DNA of 64,000 bases from assembly GCF_015714725.1 (NCBI RefSeq), contig NZ_WBKM01000258.1, positions 1 through 64,000 of the forward strand. The letters run 5' to 3'. Both the position numbers and the translations under genes were made by a program. The DNA is from Nostoc sp. WHI. GTDB taxonomy: Bacteria; Cyanobacteriota; Cyanobacteriia; Cyanobacteriales; Nostocaceae. This document shows positions 1 to 9,244 of this stretch, piece after piece; positions within the stretch are counted from its first letter, which is position 1; every line of letters starts with the position of its first letter. The notes below the pieces were generated by a model. It ran no database searches. It was given only the letters and a program-made list of their open reading frames with translations, and had not been told where the DNA came from.

Positions 1-16
1 CCCCCACTCCCCTTCC

Positions 17-1309
17 TTGAATATCAATTCTGTAATACAACCTCTTCAACGCTTTGGTGTCCATTTAGGACTCGATCGCATTGTCAACCTATTGGCAAAT
101 CTCGGCAATCCCCATCACCAAATTCCAGTAATTCACGTTGCTGGCACTAATGGCAAAGGTTCGGTCTGTGCCTATCTTTCCTCGGTACTCACTGAGGCTG
201 GTTATCGTACAGGACGCTACACTTCACCCCATTTAGTTGATTGGACAGAACGTATTTGTTTGAATGAACAGCCAATTTCCACTGAGGAATTGAGGCAATT
301 ATTAGAAAAAGTCCAAGCGGTTATTCGTGCTGAGGACGAATCAGCAACTCAGTTTGAAGTAATTACGGCGGCGGCTTGGTTGTATTTTGCCCAGCAGCAA
401 GTCGATGTGGCTGTGGTAGAAGTCGGATTAGGAGGGCGCTTAGATGCTACAAATGTCTGCTTGGAACCCTTGGTTACGATCATCACTTCCATTAGCCGAG
501 AACACTGGCAGCAACTTGGCCCTACCGTCGCTGACATTGCTAGAGAAAAAGCAGGTATTCTCAAATTTGGATGTCCCGTTGTGGTTGGAACATTGCCACC
601 AGATGCAGAGAAAGTTGTGCGATCGCGTGCTTTAGAATTACAATGCCCGATTTTTACACCTCAACCCGCCCGTCAACTAGCCCCAGGATGGGCAGAATAT
701 CAAACAATTCAAAATTCTAAATTAATTAAATATCCGTTGCCATTAGCGGGACAGATTCAATTAACTAATTCAGCTTTGGCAATAGCAGCTTTAGAAATTC
801 TCCAACAACAGGGGTGGCAGATTTCTGAAGAAGCGATCGCTCAAGGCATGGCAAAAACTCAATGGCCGGGGCGGATGCAATGGACTACCTGGAAAAACCA
901 TAAATTATTACTTGATGGCGCTCATAATACAGCCGCCGCTCAAGTACTGCGCGATTATGTCGATAGCTTAGATACAGTTAACCACAAGCGCGTCAACTGG
1001 GTTATGGGAATGTTTTCCGATAAGGATCATGCTGATATTTTTACCGCCTTACTGCGCCCAGGCGATCGCCTTTATTTAGTACCAATATCAGCAGAACCTT
1101 CGCCGGGTCGAACTTCCGCCGATCTACACGAATTAGCAAACCTAGCTTATAACCTCTGTCCCGAATTAAGCGATCGCCAAATCTATCCAGATTTATTCAC
1201 AGCATTAGAAGCCGCAACCTCAACCGCCACCACAGACGATTTAATCGTTTTGTGTGGTTCCCTTTATTTAGTCGGTGACTTTTTAGCAACCACCAATATA
1301 ATTCAATAG
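17..1309 (+). CDS. folC: Bifunctional folylpolyglutamate/dihydrofolate synthase
   Basis: Mur-ligase-family enzyme that adds glutamate to dihydropteroate or folate in the cytoplasm using ATP. The P-loop HVAGTNGKGSVCAYLSS lies near residues 39-55, and the folate-site stretch YTSPHLVDWTERI follows. The central VEVGLGGRLDATN and the C-terminal domain with LLDGAHN are present. At about 430 residues the length is normal for FolC. The frame opens with TTG at position 17, and the N-terminus aligns with what I expect for cyanobacterial FolC. The window edge is so close that an upstream start cannot be excluded. Nothing is seen to link it to the downstream genes, which lie on the other strand. Confidence 0.93.
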   Translation: MNINSVIQPLQRFGVHLGLDRIVNLLANLGNPHHQIPVIHVAGTNGKGSVCAYLSSVLTEAGYRTGRYTSPHLVDWTERICLNEQPISTEELRQLLEKVQAVIRAEDESATQFEVITAAAWLYFAQQQVDVAVVEVGLGGRLDATNVCLEPLVTIITSISREHWQQLGPTVADIAREKAGILKFGCPVVVGTLPPDAEKVVRSRALELQCPIFTPQPARQLAPGWAEYQTIQNSKLIKYPLPLAGQIQLTNSALAIAALEILQQQGWQISEEAIAQGMAKTQWPGRMQWTTWKNHKLLLDGAHNTAAAQVLRDYVDSLDTVNHKRVNWVMGMFSDKDHADIFTALLRPGDRLYLVPISAEPSPGRTSADLHELANLAYNLCPELSDRQIYPDLFTALEAATSTATTDDLIVLCGSLYLVGDFLATTNIIQ

Positions 1310-1334
1310 GCTTGGATTAGTGATATTTAGTGTT

Positions 1335-1500
1335 CGGAGATCCCCCCAACCCCCCTTAAAAAGGCTTGCTCATATCTCTCTCTTTTACCCCCTTTTTAAG
1401 GGGGTCGCCACAGGCGGGGGGATCTTAACCCAAGCGTATTGCAATATGATTCGTAAATCATAATTACGAATTACGAATTACGAATTACGAATTACGAATT
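1335..1500. repeat. Palindromic C/G-rich repeat followed by heptamer tandem repeat
   Basis: Between folC and the convergent ABC lipoprotein gene. Bases about 1338-1430 hold an imperfect inverted repeat of the type gatccccccaacccccctt ... aagggggt ... ggggggatc, which could act as a bidirectional terminator. Bases 1463-1500 are five copies of the heptamer ATTACGA, ending exactly at the stop codon of the minus-strand gene. Both are typical of Nostoc spacers. Confidence 0.8.
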
Positions 1501-2783
1501 TACCTATTGTCCCACCCTTGCGCCGCATCTTCTACAGCTTTATCCACAGTCTTCTCGCCTAACATTGCTGCTTGCAAGTTCTCGTAAACTGCCTTTTGTA
1601 GTTTGTTGAAATCCTTCAAAGTAGGAGTTAATATTTCTGCCTGTTGCAGTTCTTTGGCAGTCATAACTCGCGCTTTTTCCAGTGTTGAAGCATTAGCTGG
1701 AACATCTTTAAAGTAACTATCCGACAATGCTTTGATTGTAGAAGGTAAGACATTTGCAGCTTTAGCAAAGGCTAACTGATTTTCGTCATTGGTAACAAAT
1801 AAAGCAAACTTCACAGCGCTGTCTGGTTGTTTAGTATCGCGGGGAATAACTATGTTCATCACCGCAACATTTTTCTTGCCAGTGTCACCAGTGAATTGAG
1901 GTGCTATTCCCGAAGCTTGAGCAATTTTCGGGGCATTATTAGCGATCGTTTCAAGAAACTCTGCCCCAGAAGCTAGAAACGTAGTCTCTCCAGATTGGTA
2001 TAAATCGATCGCGTGGCGATGTCCTTGGGTCAAAGCTTCTTTAGGAAGCAACCCTTTTTTATACAAGTCTACCCAATACTGAAATGCTGCCTTACCTTGT
2101 GCTGAATTAAACGCCGCTTTACCCTCAGCATCTACTAGGGTGACTCCCATTTGCACGAAAGATTCCAGCACTTCACCGGAATCTTGCGGTACGAAAGTCA
2201 CAAAAAAAGCATATTTCCCCGTCTTATCTTTAATTAGTTGGGCTGCTTGTGCCAATTCTGCGTAGGTTGTAGGTACTTTATTGATACCTGCCTGTTTTAA
2301 TAAATCAGTGTTATAAATGGTTAACCGTGTGGTGAGATACCAGGGAATCCCAAAACTCTTGCCATTAAGCGTGCTTGCTTTCCAGATATTCGGTAGATAG
2401 GAGGAACGTACATCGTTTGGGACTTTCGCATCTAAATCTAACCAGGCATTTCGTCCGGCAAGTTGGGAAGCAAAACCCGGATTGAGGTTAACTACATCAG
2501 GTGGTGTTTTTGCTGATACAGCTGTTAAAATTTTGTTCTCCATTGCCGCCCAAGGTACATCTACCCAGTTAACCTTTATACCTGGATTTTGCGATTCAAA
2601 ATTCGTTATTAGGCTTTTGAAGTAGTCGGTAAATTCAGGTTGGAGTTGCATCGTCCAAAACTCAACAGTTGCCGCTCCTGAACTGGCCTGTTTTGTAGTT
2701 GTGCTGCAACTTACAATCCAACTGGTCAATAAGCCAAGCAGTCCCAAAGCAACAAGTTGTTTAAATTTTCGCAATTGAATCAT
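1500..2783 (-). CDS. ABC transporter substrate-binding lipoprotein, sugar type
   Basis: Extracellular solute-binding protein of family 1 (the MalE/UgpB-like group), which would capture a sugar or sugar-like solute for an ABC importer. The N-terminus has basic residues, a hydrophobic segment (LVALGLLGLLTSW) and a lipobox IVSC, so it should be a lipid-anchored periplasmic protein. Family hallmarks include VEFWTMQLQPEFTDYF, a DVPWAAME-like segment and PPDVVNLNPG. Length (427) is normal. No permease or ATPase gene lies beside it, so the transporter is split in the genome and the substrate cannot be named. It is divergent from the pil operon with about 105-140 bases between the starts. Confidence 0.88.
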   Translation of the reverse strand: MIQLRKFKQLVALGLLGLLTSWIVSCSTTTKQASSGAATVEFWTMQLQPEFTDYFKSLITNFESQNPGIKVNWVDVPWAAMENKILTAVSAKTPPDVVNLNPGFASQLAGRNAWLDLDAKVPNDVRSSYLPNIWKASTLNGKSFGIPWYLTTRLTIYNTDLLKQAGINKVPTTYAELAQAAQLIKDKTGKYAFFVTFVPQDSGEVLESFVQMGVTLVDAEGKAAFNSAQGKAAFQYWVDLYKKGLLPKEALTQGHRHAIDLYQSGETTFLASGAEFLETIANNAPKIAQASGIAPQFTGDTGKKNVAVMNIVIPRDTKQPDSAVKFALFVTNDENQLAFAKAANVLPSTIKALSDSYFKDVPANASTLEKARVMTAKELQQAEILTPTLKDFNKLQKAVYENLQAAMLGEKTVDKAVEDAAQGWDNR

Positions 2784-2888
2784 TTTCCCAGTATTTTTAC
2801 GCTTGATGAGTATGAAAAGCTTAGTCAGAATTGTCGAGATTATAGGCTAAATAAATTACTTAGCACCAAGTCAGTCTCTTAGTATCAT

Positions 2889-4031
2889 TTGAATTTTCAA
2901 TTTAGCAGTCCAGCGGGCACAACTGTGGTTAAAAACTTCAAAAGTCTGTTTGGCAAATCGAATAAAGGGGTCGGCATTGAACTTGCTCCCGAAAGGGTAA
3001 ATGTAGTTCAACTACGTAAGCAGCGTCAAGGCTTGAAACTAGAAACCTTTACATCGGTAGCAGTTCCAGAAGGGATAGTTATCGATGGTCAAATCACCGA
3101 CCCCGCAGCAATGGCGCAATTAATCCAGCAGGCGCTAGCTGATAGCAAAATCAAAACTTCTCGTGTTGCTACTGGTGTACCAGGGCGAGATTCTATCGTT
3201 CGGATAATACCTGTGCCAGCAGAGTTAGATGACAAAGAACTGCGAGAAATGGTGCTAAACCATGAAGCAGGTTTGTATCTACCCTATCCTCGTGAAGAGG
3301 CTGATGTAGATTATCAGAAACTTGGGTACTTTGTAGATGAAGATGGCATTGAAAAAGTTCACATACTCTTAGTTGCCACCCGCAAGGAGATAACGGATAC
3401 CTATATAAGTACATTCGAGCAGGCAGGATTACAAATTGATGTCTTAGAAATTAATAGTTTTGCTCTGATTCGGACTATTCGTGAGCAACTGCGACAATTT
3501 GGGCCGCAAGAAGCAGCAGTACTAGTTGATATAGAGTTCGACAGTACAGAAATTGCCATCATCGTGAACGGAGTGCCGCAATTTTCGCGCACAGTCCCAA
3601 TCGGGACTTATCAAATGCAAACTGCCCTTGCTAGGGCAATGAGCTTACCTACATCACGAGATATGGAACTGTTATATGGAATGATTATTCCCCCAACTCC
3701 CATAGACGGTGGCAAAACTGGTGTTACTGAACTCAATCCTGGTATGGCAGCCATATTGAGAGTATTGGGAGAACTAACAGATGAACTGCGCCGTTCCATC
3801 GATTTTTACCTCAATCAAAGTGAAAATTTGGAGGTAGCGCAGATTTTATTAGCTGGGCCAGGAGGTGGACTTCAACAGCTAGATGAATTCTTTACCCAAC
3901 GATTGAGCTTGCCAACTACCCAAATAGATCCAATAGGGGCTTTGTCCTTGGAAGTTGACACTGATAAATATCCACAGGTACAACGCTCTGGCTTGGCGAT
4001 CGTACTCGGTCTAGGAATGCGGGAGGTGTAA
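2889..4031 (+). CDS. pilM: Type IV pilus assembly protein PilM
   Basis: Actin-like ATPase fold protein that sits at the cytoplasmic face of the pilus alignment complex and binds the N-terminus of PilN. The sequence has the family's GVGIELAPERVNVVQL opening, the central VLVDIEFDSTEIAI strand-loop and a C-terminal LLAGPGGGL nucleotide-site loop. The frame opens with TTG at 2889, but an in-frame GTG at 2925 gives the more usual opening MVKNFKSLFGK and is my preferred start. It heads a tight operon with pilN (4-base gap), pilO and pilQ, needed in cyanobacteria for motility and DNA uptake. Confidence 0.92.
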   Translation: MNFQFSSPAGTTVVKNFKSLFGKSNKGVGIELAPERVNVVQLRKQRQGLKLETFTSVAVPEGIVIDGQITDPAAMAQLIQQALADSKIKTSRVATGVPGRDSIVRIIPVPAELDDKELREMVLNHEAGLYLPYPREEADVDYQKLGYFVDEDGIEKVHILLVATRKEITDTYISTFEQAGLQIDVLEINSFALIRTIREQLRQFGPQEAAVLVDIEFDSTEIAIIVNGVPQFSRTVPIGTYQMQTALARAMSLPTSRDMELLYGMIIPPTPIDGGKTGVTELNPGMAAILRVLGELTDELRRSIDFYLNQSENLEVAQILLAGPGGGLQQLDEFFTQRLSLPTTQIDPIGALSLEVDTDKYPQVQRSGLAIVLGLGMREV

Positions 4032-4035
4032 CAAA

Positions 4036-4812
4036 ATGTACAGCTTAGATGTTAATTTTCTTAAAGACCGCCCAGCATACCAGAAAAAGCCTGACAGAAA
4101 GGGAGGAATAGCCCTAAAGTTTCCTACGGGGAATTTGACACCAGTGTATGTGGGAGTTGGGCTAGGAATAGGTCTTCCAGTTTTATTGGGAGTTGGTTGG
4201 TGGTTTTTGCAAGGGAAGATTGTTGAATTAGAAGGGACAATAGCACAACTAAATCAGGAAAGCACAAGGTTAGATACAGAAATAGGAAATCTTAACAAAA
4301 TCAAAGCAGAGACGATCGCAATTAAAGGGGAAACCCAAGCTTTAGTCACTGTATTTGACCAAATTCGTCCTTGGTCAGCCATGCTGCAAGATTTGCGCGA
4401 TCGCATCCCTGCGGCAGTGCAAATCGAGAACATCAAGCAAATCCCACCCGTTGCGGCAGCAGCAGGTCAGCCACCAAACAATCCCGCCGGAGGATTAGAA
4501 ATTAGCGGACTGGCTCGTTCCTTTAACGATGTCAATGATTTCTTATTGAGTTTACAACAATCTCGGTTCTTGAAGTCCACAGAAAGCAGAATTCTGACGG
4601 CAACGTTAGTAGATGCTCCTTTAATACCAGGTGTGGATCAGCCTACCAATGCTGTAATAATTAAGCCACCCCAAGTAGTTAAATACACTATTCAATCGAG
4701 TATGAGCGATGTTCCAGCTTCGGAATTAATCCGGGAGTTGGAAAAAAAAGGCACAGTGGGGTTAGTGACTCGAATTCGTAATATGCAACAAACAGGAGTC
4801 ATTTTAAAATGA
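4036..4812 (+). CDS. pilN: Type IV pilus assembly protein PilN
   Basis: Inner-membrane bitopic protein. A cytoplasmic N-terminus with the PilM-binding motif LDVNFLKDRP (about residues 4-13) is followed by one membrane segment (about 38-58, rich in G, L and V). Then come a coiled coil (about 60-105) and a periplasmic ferredoxin-like domain. It dimerises with PilO and links PilM to the secretin. 258 residues is normal for the cyanobacterial version. It overlaps pilO by four bases (ATGA), which suggests translational coupling. Confidence 0.92.
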   Translation: MYSLDVNFLKDRPAYQKKPDRKGGIALKFPTGNLTPVYVGVGLGIGLPVLLGVGWWFLQGKIVELEGTIAQLNQESTRLDTEIGNLNKIKAETIAIKGETQALVTVFDQIRPWSAMLQDLRDRIPAAVQIENIKQIPPVAAAAGQPPNNPAGGLEISGLARSFNDVNDFLLSLQQSRFLKSTESRILTATLVDAPLIPGVDQPTNAVIIKPPQVVKYTIQSSMSDVPASELIRELEKKGTVGLVTRIRNMQQTGVILK

Positions 4813-5573
4813 CGCTGAGTGATGATTTAAATTTTGCCGAACATGGTGGGGAATTCGATCAGGCAACGCCAGCCTCACCGGTGATATTTGGTATTGCCTT
4901 CACACCAAAAATTATTGGGATATTGGTGGGGGTAGTTGGTTTAGCATCAGCAGGTTATATATTTTTAAACTTCTTGATGCCAGCTTGGGAAAGCTATCAG
5001 CAGCAGCAAGCAAAAAGCTTGGAACTGCAAGGGCAAATTGAGCAGAAAAAAGCCAATATCAAACAAATTGACAAAGTTAAAGACGAACTAGCACAGGCAA
5101 AGCAGCAAAAGGTTCAAGTTTTAGCTTTATTCGCTAATGAGAAAACCTTGGATACATTGCTGTTGGATCTGAACCGCTTAGTTGAGTCTGGCAATACTCA
5201 AACTTCTCTTAATGCAGTGAGAGCCAAACTGAAGAAATTTGTGCCGGTTTCCCAAAAACCAGAACCAATTATCGATGGAAGTCTAGGATTACAGGTTAAC
5301 GGCAAACTGCAACGCAGCAGTATCAATGCTGACATTACTGGAACTTATGAACAAACACAATCGATAATTCGTAACATTGAACGGTTACAGCCTTTGTTAA
5401 TAGTTAAAGATTATCAAGCAACTTTGGCTCCAGTAGAGGCAAGATCCCCATTAGATAAAACGCCGGTGCAGATAGGCCCAGCAGCGATTAATACATCATT
5501 CCAGCTACAGGTATTAATGCCACTTAGTCCAGAAGAAGTAGCCGCAGCAGCTAAAACTGCCCCGAAAAAGTAG
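4809..5573 (+). CDS. pilO: Type IV pilus assembly protein PilO
   Basis: Partner of PilN with the same topology: a short cytoplasmic tail, one membrane segment (about residues 35-57, IIGILVGVVGLASAGYIFLNF), a coiled coil (about 62-110, repeated Q and K heptads) and a periplasmic domain. Identification rests on topology, size (254) and position between pilN and pilQ. The ATG overlaps the pilN stop. A 170-base spacer full of TTAGGAGTTAGGAATT-type repeats separates it from pilQ. Confidence 0.9.
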   Translation: MTLSDDLNFAEHGGEFDQATPASPVIFGIAFTPKIIGILVGVVGLASAGYIFLNFLMPAWESYQQQQAKSLELQGQIEQKKANIKQIDKVKDELAQAKQQKVQVLALFANEKTLDTLLLDLNRLVESGNTQTSLNAVRAKLKKFVPVSQKPEPIIDGSLGLQVNGKLQRSSINADITGTYEQTQSIIRNIERLQPLLIVKDYQATLAPVEARSPLDKTPVQIGPAAINTSFQLQVLMPLSPEEVAAAAKTAPKK

Positions 5574-5690
5574 TTAGGAGTTAGGAATTAGAGTTAGAAA
5601 TTGTGAGTTAGGAGTTAGGAATTCTAAGTTATCATTCCTCATTCTTAACTACTAAATTTTTACTCCTAACTTTTAAAACTCGGCACTCGT
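5574..5690. repeat. Short tandem and inverted TAGGAGTTAGGAATT repeats
   Basis: The spacer between pilO and pilQ contains several direct copies of a GAGTTAGGA-like unit. These are followed by their inverse complement (cctaac, attcctcattc). It resembles the degenerate short repeats scattered in Nostoc spacers and can fold into a hairpin, so it could attenuate read-through within the pil operon. Confidence 0.7.
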
Positions 5691-5745
5691 AGCGAACTAC
5701 TCAAAATTGTTTGTAAACAAGGTTTTATAAGGTGAGGAATGAACT

Positions 5746-8286
5746 GTGAAACAGCTTCACGGTAATAGTTTTATATTGGGTACTGCCGCTTTTTTGTTTT
5801 TGGCAGCTCAACCAGTCTTGGCACAAATTAGTCAAGTTACTAATGTCCAGTTAAATCCAGTTGATGGTGGAGTTAACGTTGTTTTGAAAACTTCTTCAGG
5901 GTCGCGCCCCCAAGTTTTCACTACAAAAAGAGGCAAGGCTTTAGTCGCAGATATTATCAATACTCAATTACGATTACCACAAGGTAATAGTTTTCGTCAA
6001 GATAGTCCAGCACCAGGAATTGCGTCTGTGGAGGTTAATCAGCTTGATGCCAATAGTATCCGGGTAACGGTAACTGGCAGCAACAATACACCTGGCAGTC
6101 AACCTGTGGTGCGATCGCCAAATGGAATTACACTCAGCTTTAGCCCATCTGGTGGCACTACAGCATCAGCACCAAGGCCAACAGCGCCAACATCCACAGC
6201 ACCGCCTACTACTCCAGCCCAATCCGGTCAAAAGCCAGATGTTCTCGTTCCCAACCCGGAAATCACGATTAACGGACAACCGGCACAAGCTGCTGGTTCA
6301 GGTAAACCTGTGAGTCAGGCTCCACCTTTCTTACCTAGAGCCGTCGCCCCACCTGTAGGAGATATTGCCATCTCTAATACTGATGCTTCTCCTAGCAGCA
6401 TTGACTTAGGAACTCAGGAACGTGTACCTCGTTTAGTACTGCGAGATGCGCCAGTGCGTGAGGTTTTGTCATTGCTTGCCCGTGCTGCTGGTTTGAACTT
6501 GGCTTATGTGGGAGGTGAGCAAAGTGGTGCTGATAAAGCACCAGCAGTTTCTCAAACAATCTCCTTAGATATAGAAAACGAGCCAGTGCAAGATGTGTTT
6601 AACTACGTTTTGCGATTGAGTGGTTTAGAAGCTAATCGCAGTGGTCGTACAGTTTTTGTAGGAGGTAAACTACCTAATGCGACCCGTGATTTGGTTATGC
6701 GTAGCCTGCGACTTAATCAGGTAACAGTGGGAACCGCCTTGAACTTTTTGGTCGGTTTGGGGGCAGAAAGTGCCGTCAGCCGAGAACGACAAGTTACCAG
6801 TGTTAGCGCCATACCTGTGGGTACTGGAGTTGCGCCTATTACCCAAACTCAGACGACCACGGAAAGCAGAGTTGAAACTCAACGCGTTAATTTTCAAGAC
6901 TCTAGCCCATTACTGAGAGGTTTACAGGCATTAGGAGATGAGCGGACTAATTCTCTAACCTTGATTGGCCCTCCCAGGCTAGTTGAAATGGCAATGGCTC
7001 AAGTAACTCAGCTTGATATCCGCCGTCGTCAAGTGGTAGTTAACGTCAAAATTATCGATGTTAACCTCTTGAATACCCAAGACTACAACACCAGTTTTTC
7101 CTTTGGGGTTGGTAACAACTACTTTAGCAGTGATAGCGGTGCCGCATCTCTGAATTTTGGTGGTTCCAGACCAGCTACTAGCGCTGAAGCGAGAAGCAAT
7201 GTAAGCGGTGGTGCGCCTGTTACTGCTAATCCCTATAGTGGTGGTAATACTTTCCTGGATTTAAATAACCCCACCGCTCCTATTCCAGGAACTGGAGTAG
7301 GCGACAGAACAATTGTGAATGGGCAGTTAACAAGCGATGTACCAGGACAAGCTCAATCATTCTTTAACCGTCGAGCGGGGGTTTCAGGGGATCCATTCCA
7401 AGGGGGTTTAACAGACATTACCCAGGGAACACCAAATGTAACCACTTTTACAGATATTCCTGCCACTGCTGGTACTGCTGGTACTCCTGCCGTTCCTGCT
7501 GTTGTTGAGAATGGTATTGTGGTTGTTCCTGCCGTTCCTGCCGTTCCTGCTACCCCTGGTACTCCAGCCAGTAGAGTAATTACGTTCGCACCAGGAGTTT
7601 TGGGAACAGCAACAGCTGCTCTACCAAGTTTGTACCAGTTCCCCAGACGGTTACTCGCTAGCTTGCAAGCTCAGATTACAAATGGCAACGCCAAAATTTT
7701 GACTGACCCTACCTTAATTGTGCAAGAAGGTCAAACGGCTAATGTCAAACTCACCCAAGAAGTGGTAGGAAACATCAAGAGCGAAACAACTCGTGGTGGT
7801 GATACTTCTGTGCAAACTGTTACAGCTGAGAAAACAGATGTGGGTTTAACCCTAGCTGTTAAAATTGATCGGATTGATGACAATGGTTTTGTATCCCTAT
7901 CAGTGGCTCCTGTTGTCAAAGCACCCCAATCTTCAGCTGTACTGAATATTTCAGGTAATAACCAAACAATATTCTTGGTATCTGAGCGATCGCTGAATTC
8001 TGGCTTGATTCGCCTGCGAGACGGTCAAACACTGATTCTTTCAGGCATCATTCAAGACACAGACCGGACAACTATTTCTAAGGTTCCTATTTTGGGTGAT
8101 CTTCCACTGATTGGTTCGCTATTTAGAAGTACAAACAGATCCAACCAGCGCCAAGAGGTAATTGTGTTACTCACACCTCAGATTATGGACGACTCTGAAA
8201 ACTCCTCCTACGGCTATAACTACACCCCTAGCCCAAATGTGCGGCAAGTTCTTGAGCGTCGGGGGTTGAAAGTTCCTGGTAGGTAA
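5746..8286 (+). CDS. pilQ: Type IV pilus secretin PilQ
   Basis: Outer-membrane secretin that forms the pore through which the pilus passes. Layout: a signal peptide (about 1-26, cut after VLAQ or AQA), an AMIN domain (about 28-130, cell-wall or septum binding), a Pro/Thr/Ser-rich linker, an STN-type domain (about 225-310, LRDAPVREVLSLLARAAGLN), a secretin N1 domain (about 315-435) and a C-terminal secretin barrel (about 640-825, with the VPILGDLPLIGSLFRS motif). It starts with GTG preceded by GGTGAGG. An unusual Ala/Pro/Val/Thr repeat lies at about 570-610 just before the barrel. 846 residues is long for the family, mostly because of the linkers. Confidence 0.94.
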   Translation: MKQLHGNSFILGTAAFLFLAAQPVLAQISQVTNVQLNPVDGGVNVVLKTSSGSRPQVFTTKRGKALVADIINTQLRLPQGNSFRQDSPAPGIASVEVNQLDANSIRVTVTGSNNTPGSQPVVRSPNGITLSFSPSGGTTASAPRPTAPTSTAPPTTPAQSGQKPDVLVPNPEITINGQPAQAAGSGKPVSQAPPFLPRAVAPPVGDIAISNTDASPSSIDLGTQERVPRLVLRDAPVREVLSLLARAAGLNLAYVGGEQSGADKAPAVSQTISLDIENEPVQDVFNYVLRLSGLEANRSGRTVFVGGKLPNATRDLVMRSLRLNQVTVGTALNFLVGLGAESAVSRERQVTSVSAIPVGTGVAPITQTQTTTESRVETQRVNFQDSSPLLRGLQALGDERTNSLTLIGPPRLVEMAMAQVTQLDIRRRQVVVNVKIIDVNLLNTQDYNTSFSFGVGNNYFSSDSGAASLNFGGSRPATSAEARSNVSGGAPVTANPYSGGNTFLDLNNPTAPIPGTGVGDRTIVNGQLTSDVPGQAQSFFNRRAGVSGDPFQGGLTDITQGTPNVTTFTDIPATAGTAGTPAVPAVVENGIVVVPAVPAVPATPGTPASRVITFAPGVLGTATAALPSLYQFPRRLLASLQAQITNGNAKILTDPTLIVQEGQTANVKLTQEVVGNIKSETTRGGDTSVQTVTAEKTDVGLTLAVKIDRIDDNGFVSLSVAPVVKAPQSSAVLNISGNNQTIFLVSERSLNSGLIRLRDGQTLILSGIIQDTDRTTISKVPILGDLPLIGSLFRSTNRSNQRQEVIVLLTPQIMDDSENSSYGYNYTPSPNVRQVLERRGLKVPGR

Positions 8287-8331
8287 TAAAGATGATGAGC
8301 AGGTACATAAGTCACCTCTAAACAAGGCTTA

Positions 8332-8367
8332 GATCCCCAACTTCTTTAAGAAGTCGGGGATCTTTTT
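8332..8367 (+). terminator. Hairpin with T-run after pilQ
   Basis: A stem with arms gatccccaacttct and agaagtcggggatc (loop about ttaag) is followed by TTTTT, 45 bases after the pilQ stop. This is a classical intrinsic-terminator shape closing the pilMNOQ operon. The same palindrome also occurs as a dispersed repeat in Nostoc genomes. Confidence 0.8.
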
Positions 8368-8450
8368 GTTCACGGATTAAGTTTAAATGTCATTCTAGAA
8401 TAAAAATACCCAATCACAATAGAAGTATTAACAGTAGTGGGTGAATGCTA

Positions 8451-8519
8451 ATGAGTGCAGAACAAGAGTTATTAACAAAGTGGCGTTTTCTTCCACAATA
8501 TATATTTAATTTTGCATGA
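8451..8519 (+). pseudogene. Remnant of a DUF2281/VapB-like antitoxin N-terminus
   Basis: A 22-codon frame opens with MSAEQELLTKWR and then runs into a stop. This opening resembles the start of small cyanobacterial antitoxins (MSxEQELLxKWRxLPxEKQ type). It ends before the usual VIDFVEFL segment. No toxin gene follows, so I read it as a decayed antitoxin. The 8287-8594 spacer otherwise holds only the terminator above. Confidence 0.4.
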
Positions 8520-8594
8520 CTACTTAAAAATTCTTTGCGTCTTTGGTGTGATATGTAAAAGTGGGCATTTTCGCTGTTATACTTCACATTTTAC

Positions 8595-9083
8595 CTAAAT
8601 TTGCTCCCGCCAGCACCAGCTTAAAAGTGTGCTACCAACCACCACCTTAACTACTTCCAGTACCAAGTAACTGCCGTGTAGTAAATTCATTGTCGATGGA
8701 ATAGCAGCAGCTTCAAAAAAGTTGAGTTGAACTCCTATAGCGCACATTTGGGGAGTTAAGAAATAAGTGTCAAGCATAGCTATAGTTAGCAGCAGGACAG
8801 ATAAAACAATACCCTCAAGATGCCAGTGATATTGTGTTTTGCTTAAAGCTAGTACCCCAGTCAACACTACAGCAGCAGATAACAATTCCACGCGATTGAA
8901 ATTCCAAAAAATCGTATAGCCTGCTGTAGTAAAACCAGCTTGGCTCATCATCCCGGAAAGATAAAGGCTAGGCATGATTACCCAGTCTAAAAATAAACTA
9001 GCACTGAGCCAAAAGCCCAAAGTCAATATGATAGCAGTTTGCCAAATTGGCTGTTTGAATTTAAGGTTAGAAATAGCAGTCAT
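8595..9083 (-). CDS. Four-helix membrane protein (DUF4149-like)
   Basis: Hypothetical integral membrane protein of 162 residues with about four hydrophobic segments (about 16-36, 55-77, 86-106 and 130-155). The second half of helix 1 (LFLDWVIMPSLY) and the NRVELLSAA and HGSYLVLEVVK motifs resemble DUF4149-type proteins, but the match is from memory and weak. It is a single gene with no operon partner. Function unknown. Confidence 0.6.
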   Translation of the reverse strand: MTAISNLKFKQPIWQTAIILTLGFWLSASLFLDWVIMPSLYLSGMMSQAGFTTAGYTIFWNFNRVELLSAAVVLTGVLALSKTQYHWHLEGIVLSVLLLTIAMLDTYFLTPQMCAIGVQLNFFEAAAIPSTMNLLHGSYLVLEVVKVVVGSTLLSWCWREQI

Positions 9084-9200
9084 AAAATAATTGCGTGTAC
9101 TATATTTCTTAGTTTGTAACTTTACTTACAGTTTGACAAGAAATATCAACTAACCTTTACAAACCAATAGATGGTTAATTACTCAGTCCGTTTTGACACT

Positions 9201-9221
9201 CCCCGCACTAAAGTGACGAGG
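9201..9221 (-). repeat. IS200/IS605 right-end hairpin
   Basis: On the minus strand the segment reads CCTCGTCACTTTAGTGCGGGG, an imperfect hairpin just past the tnpB stop. It is the type of subterminal structure found at the right end of IS200/IS605-group elements. It would also form the 3' part of the omega/re-RNA that guides TnpB. The guide would then be the sequence flanking the element boundary near 9190. Confidence 0.65.
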
Positions 9222-9244
9222 ATTCTTGGTTCCCTGACTCGCCG

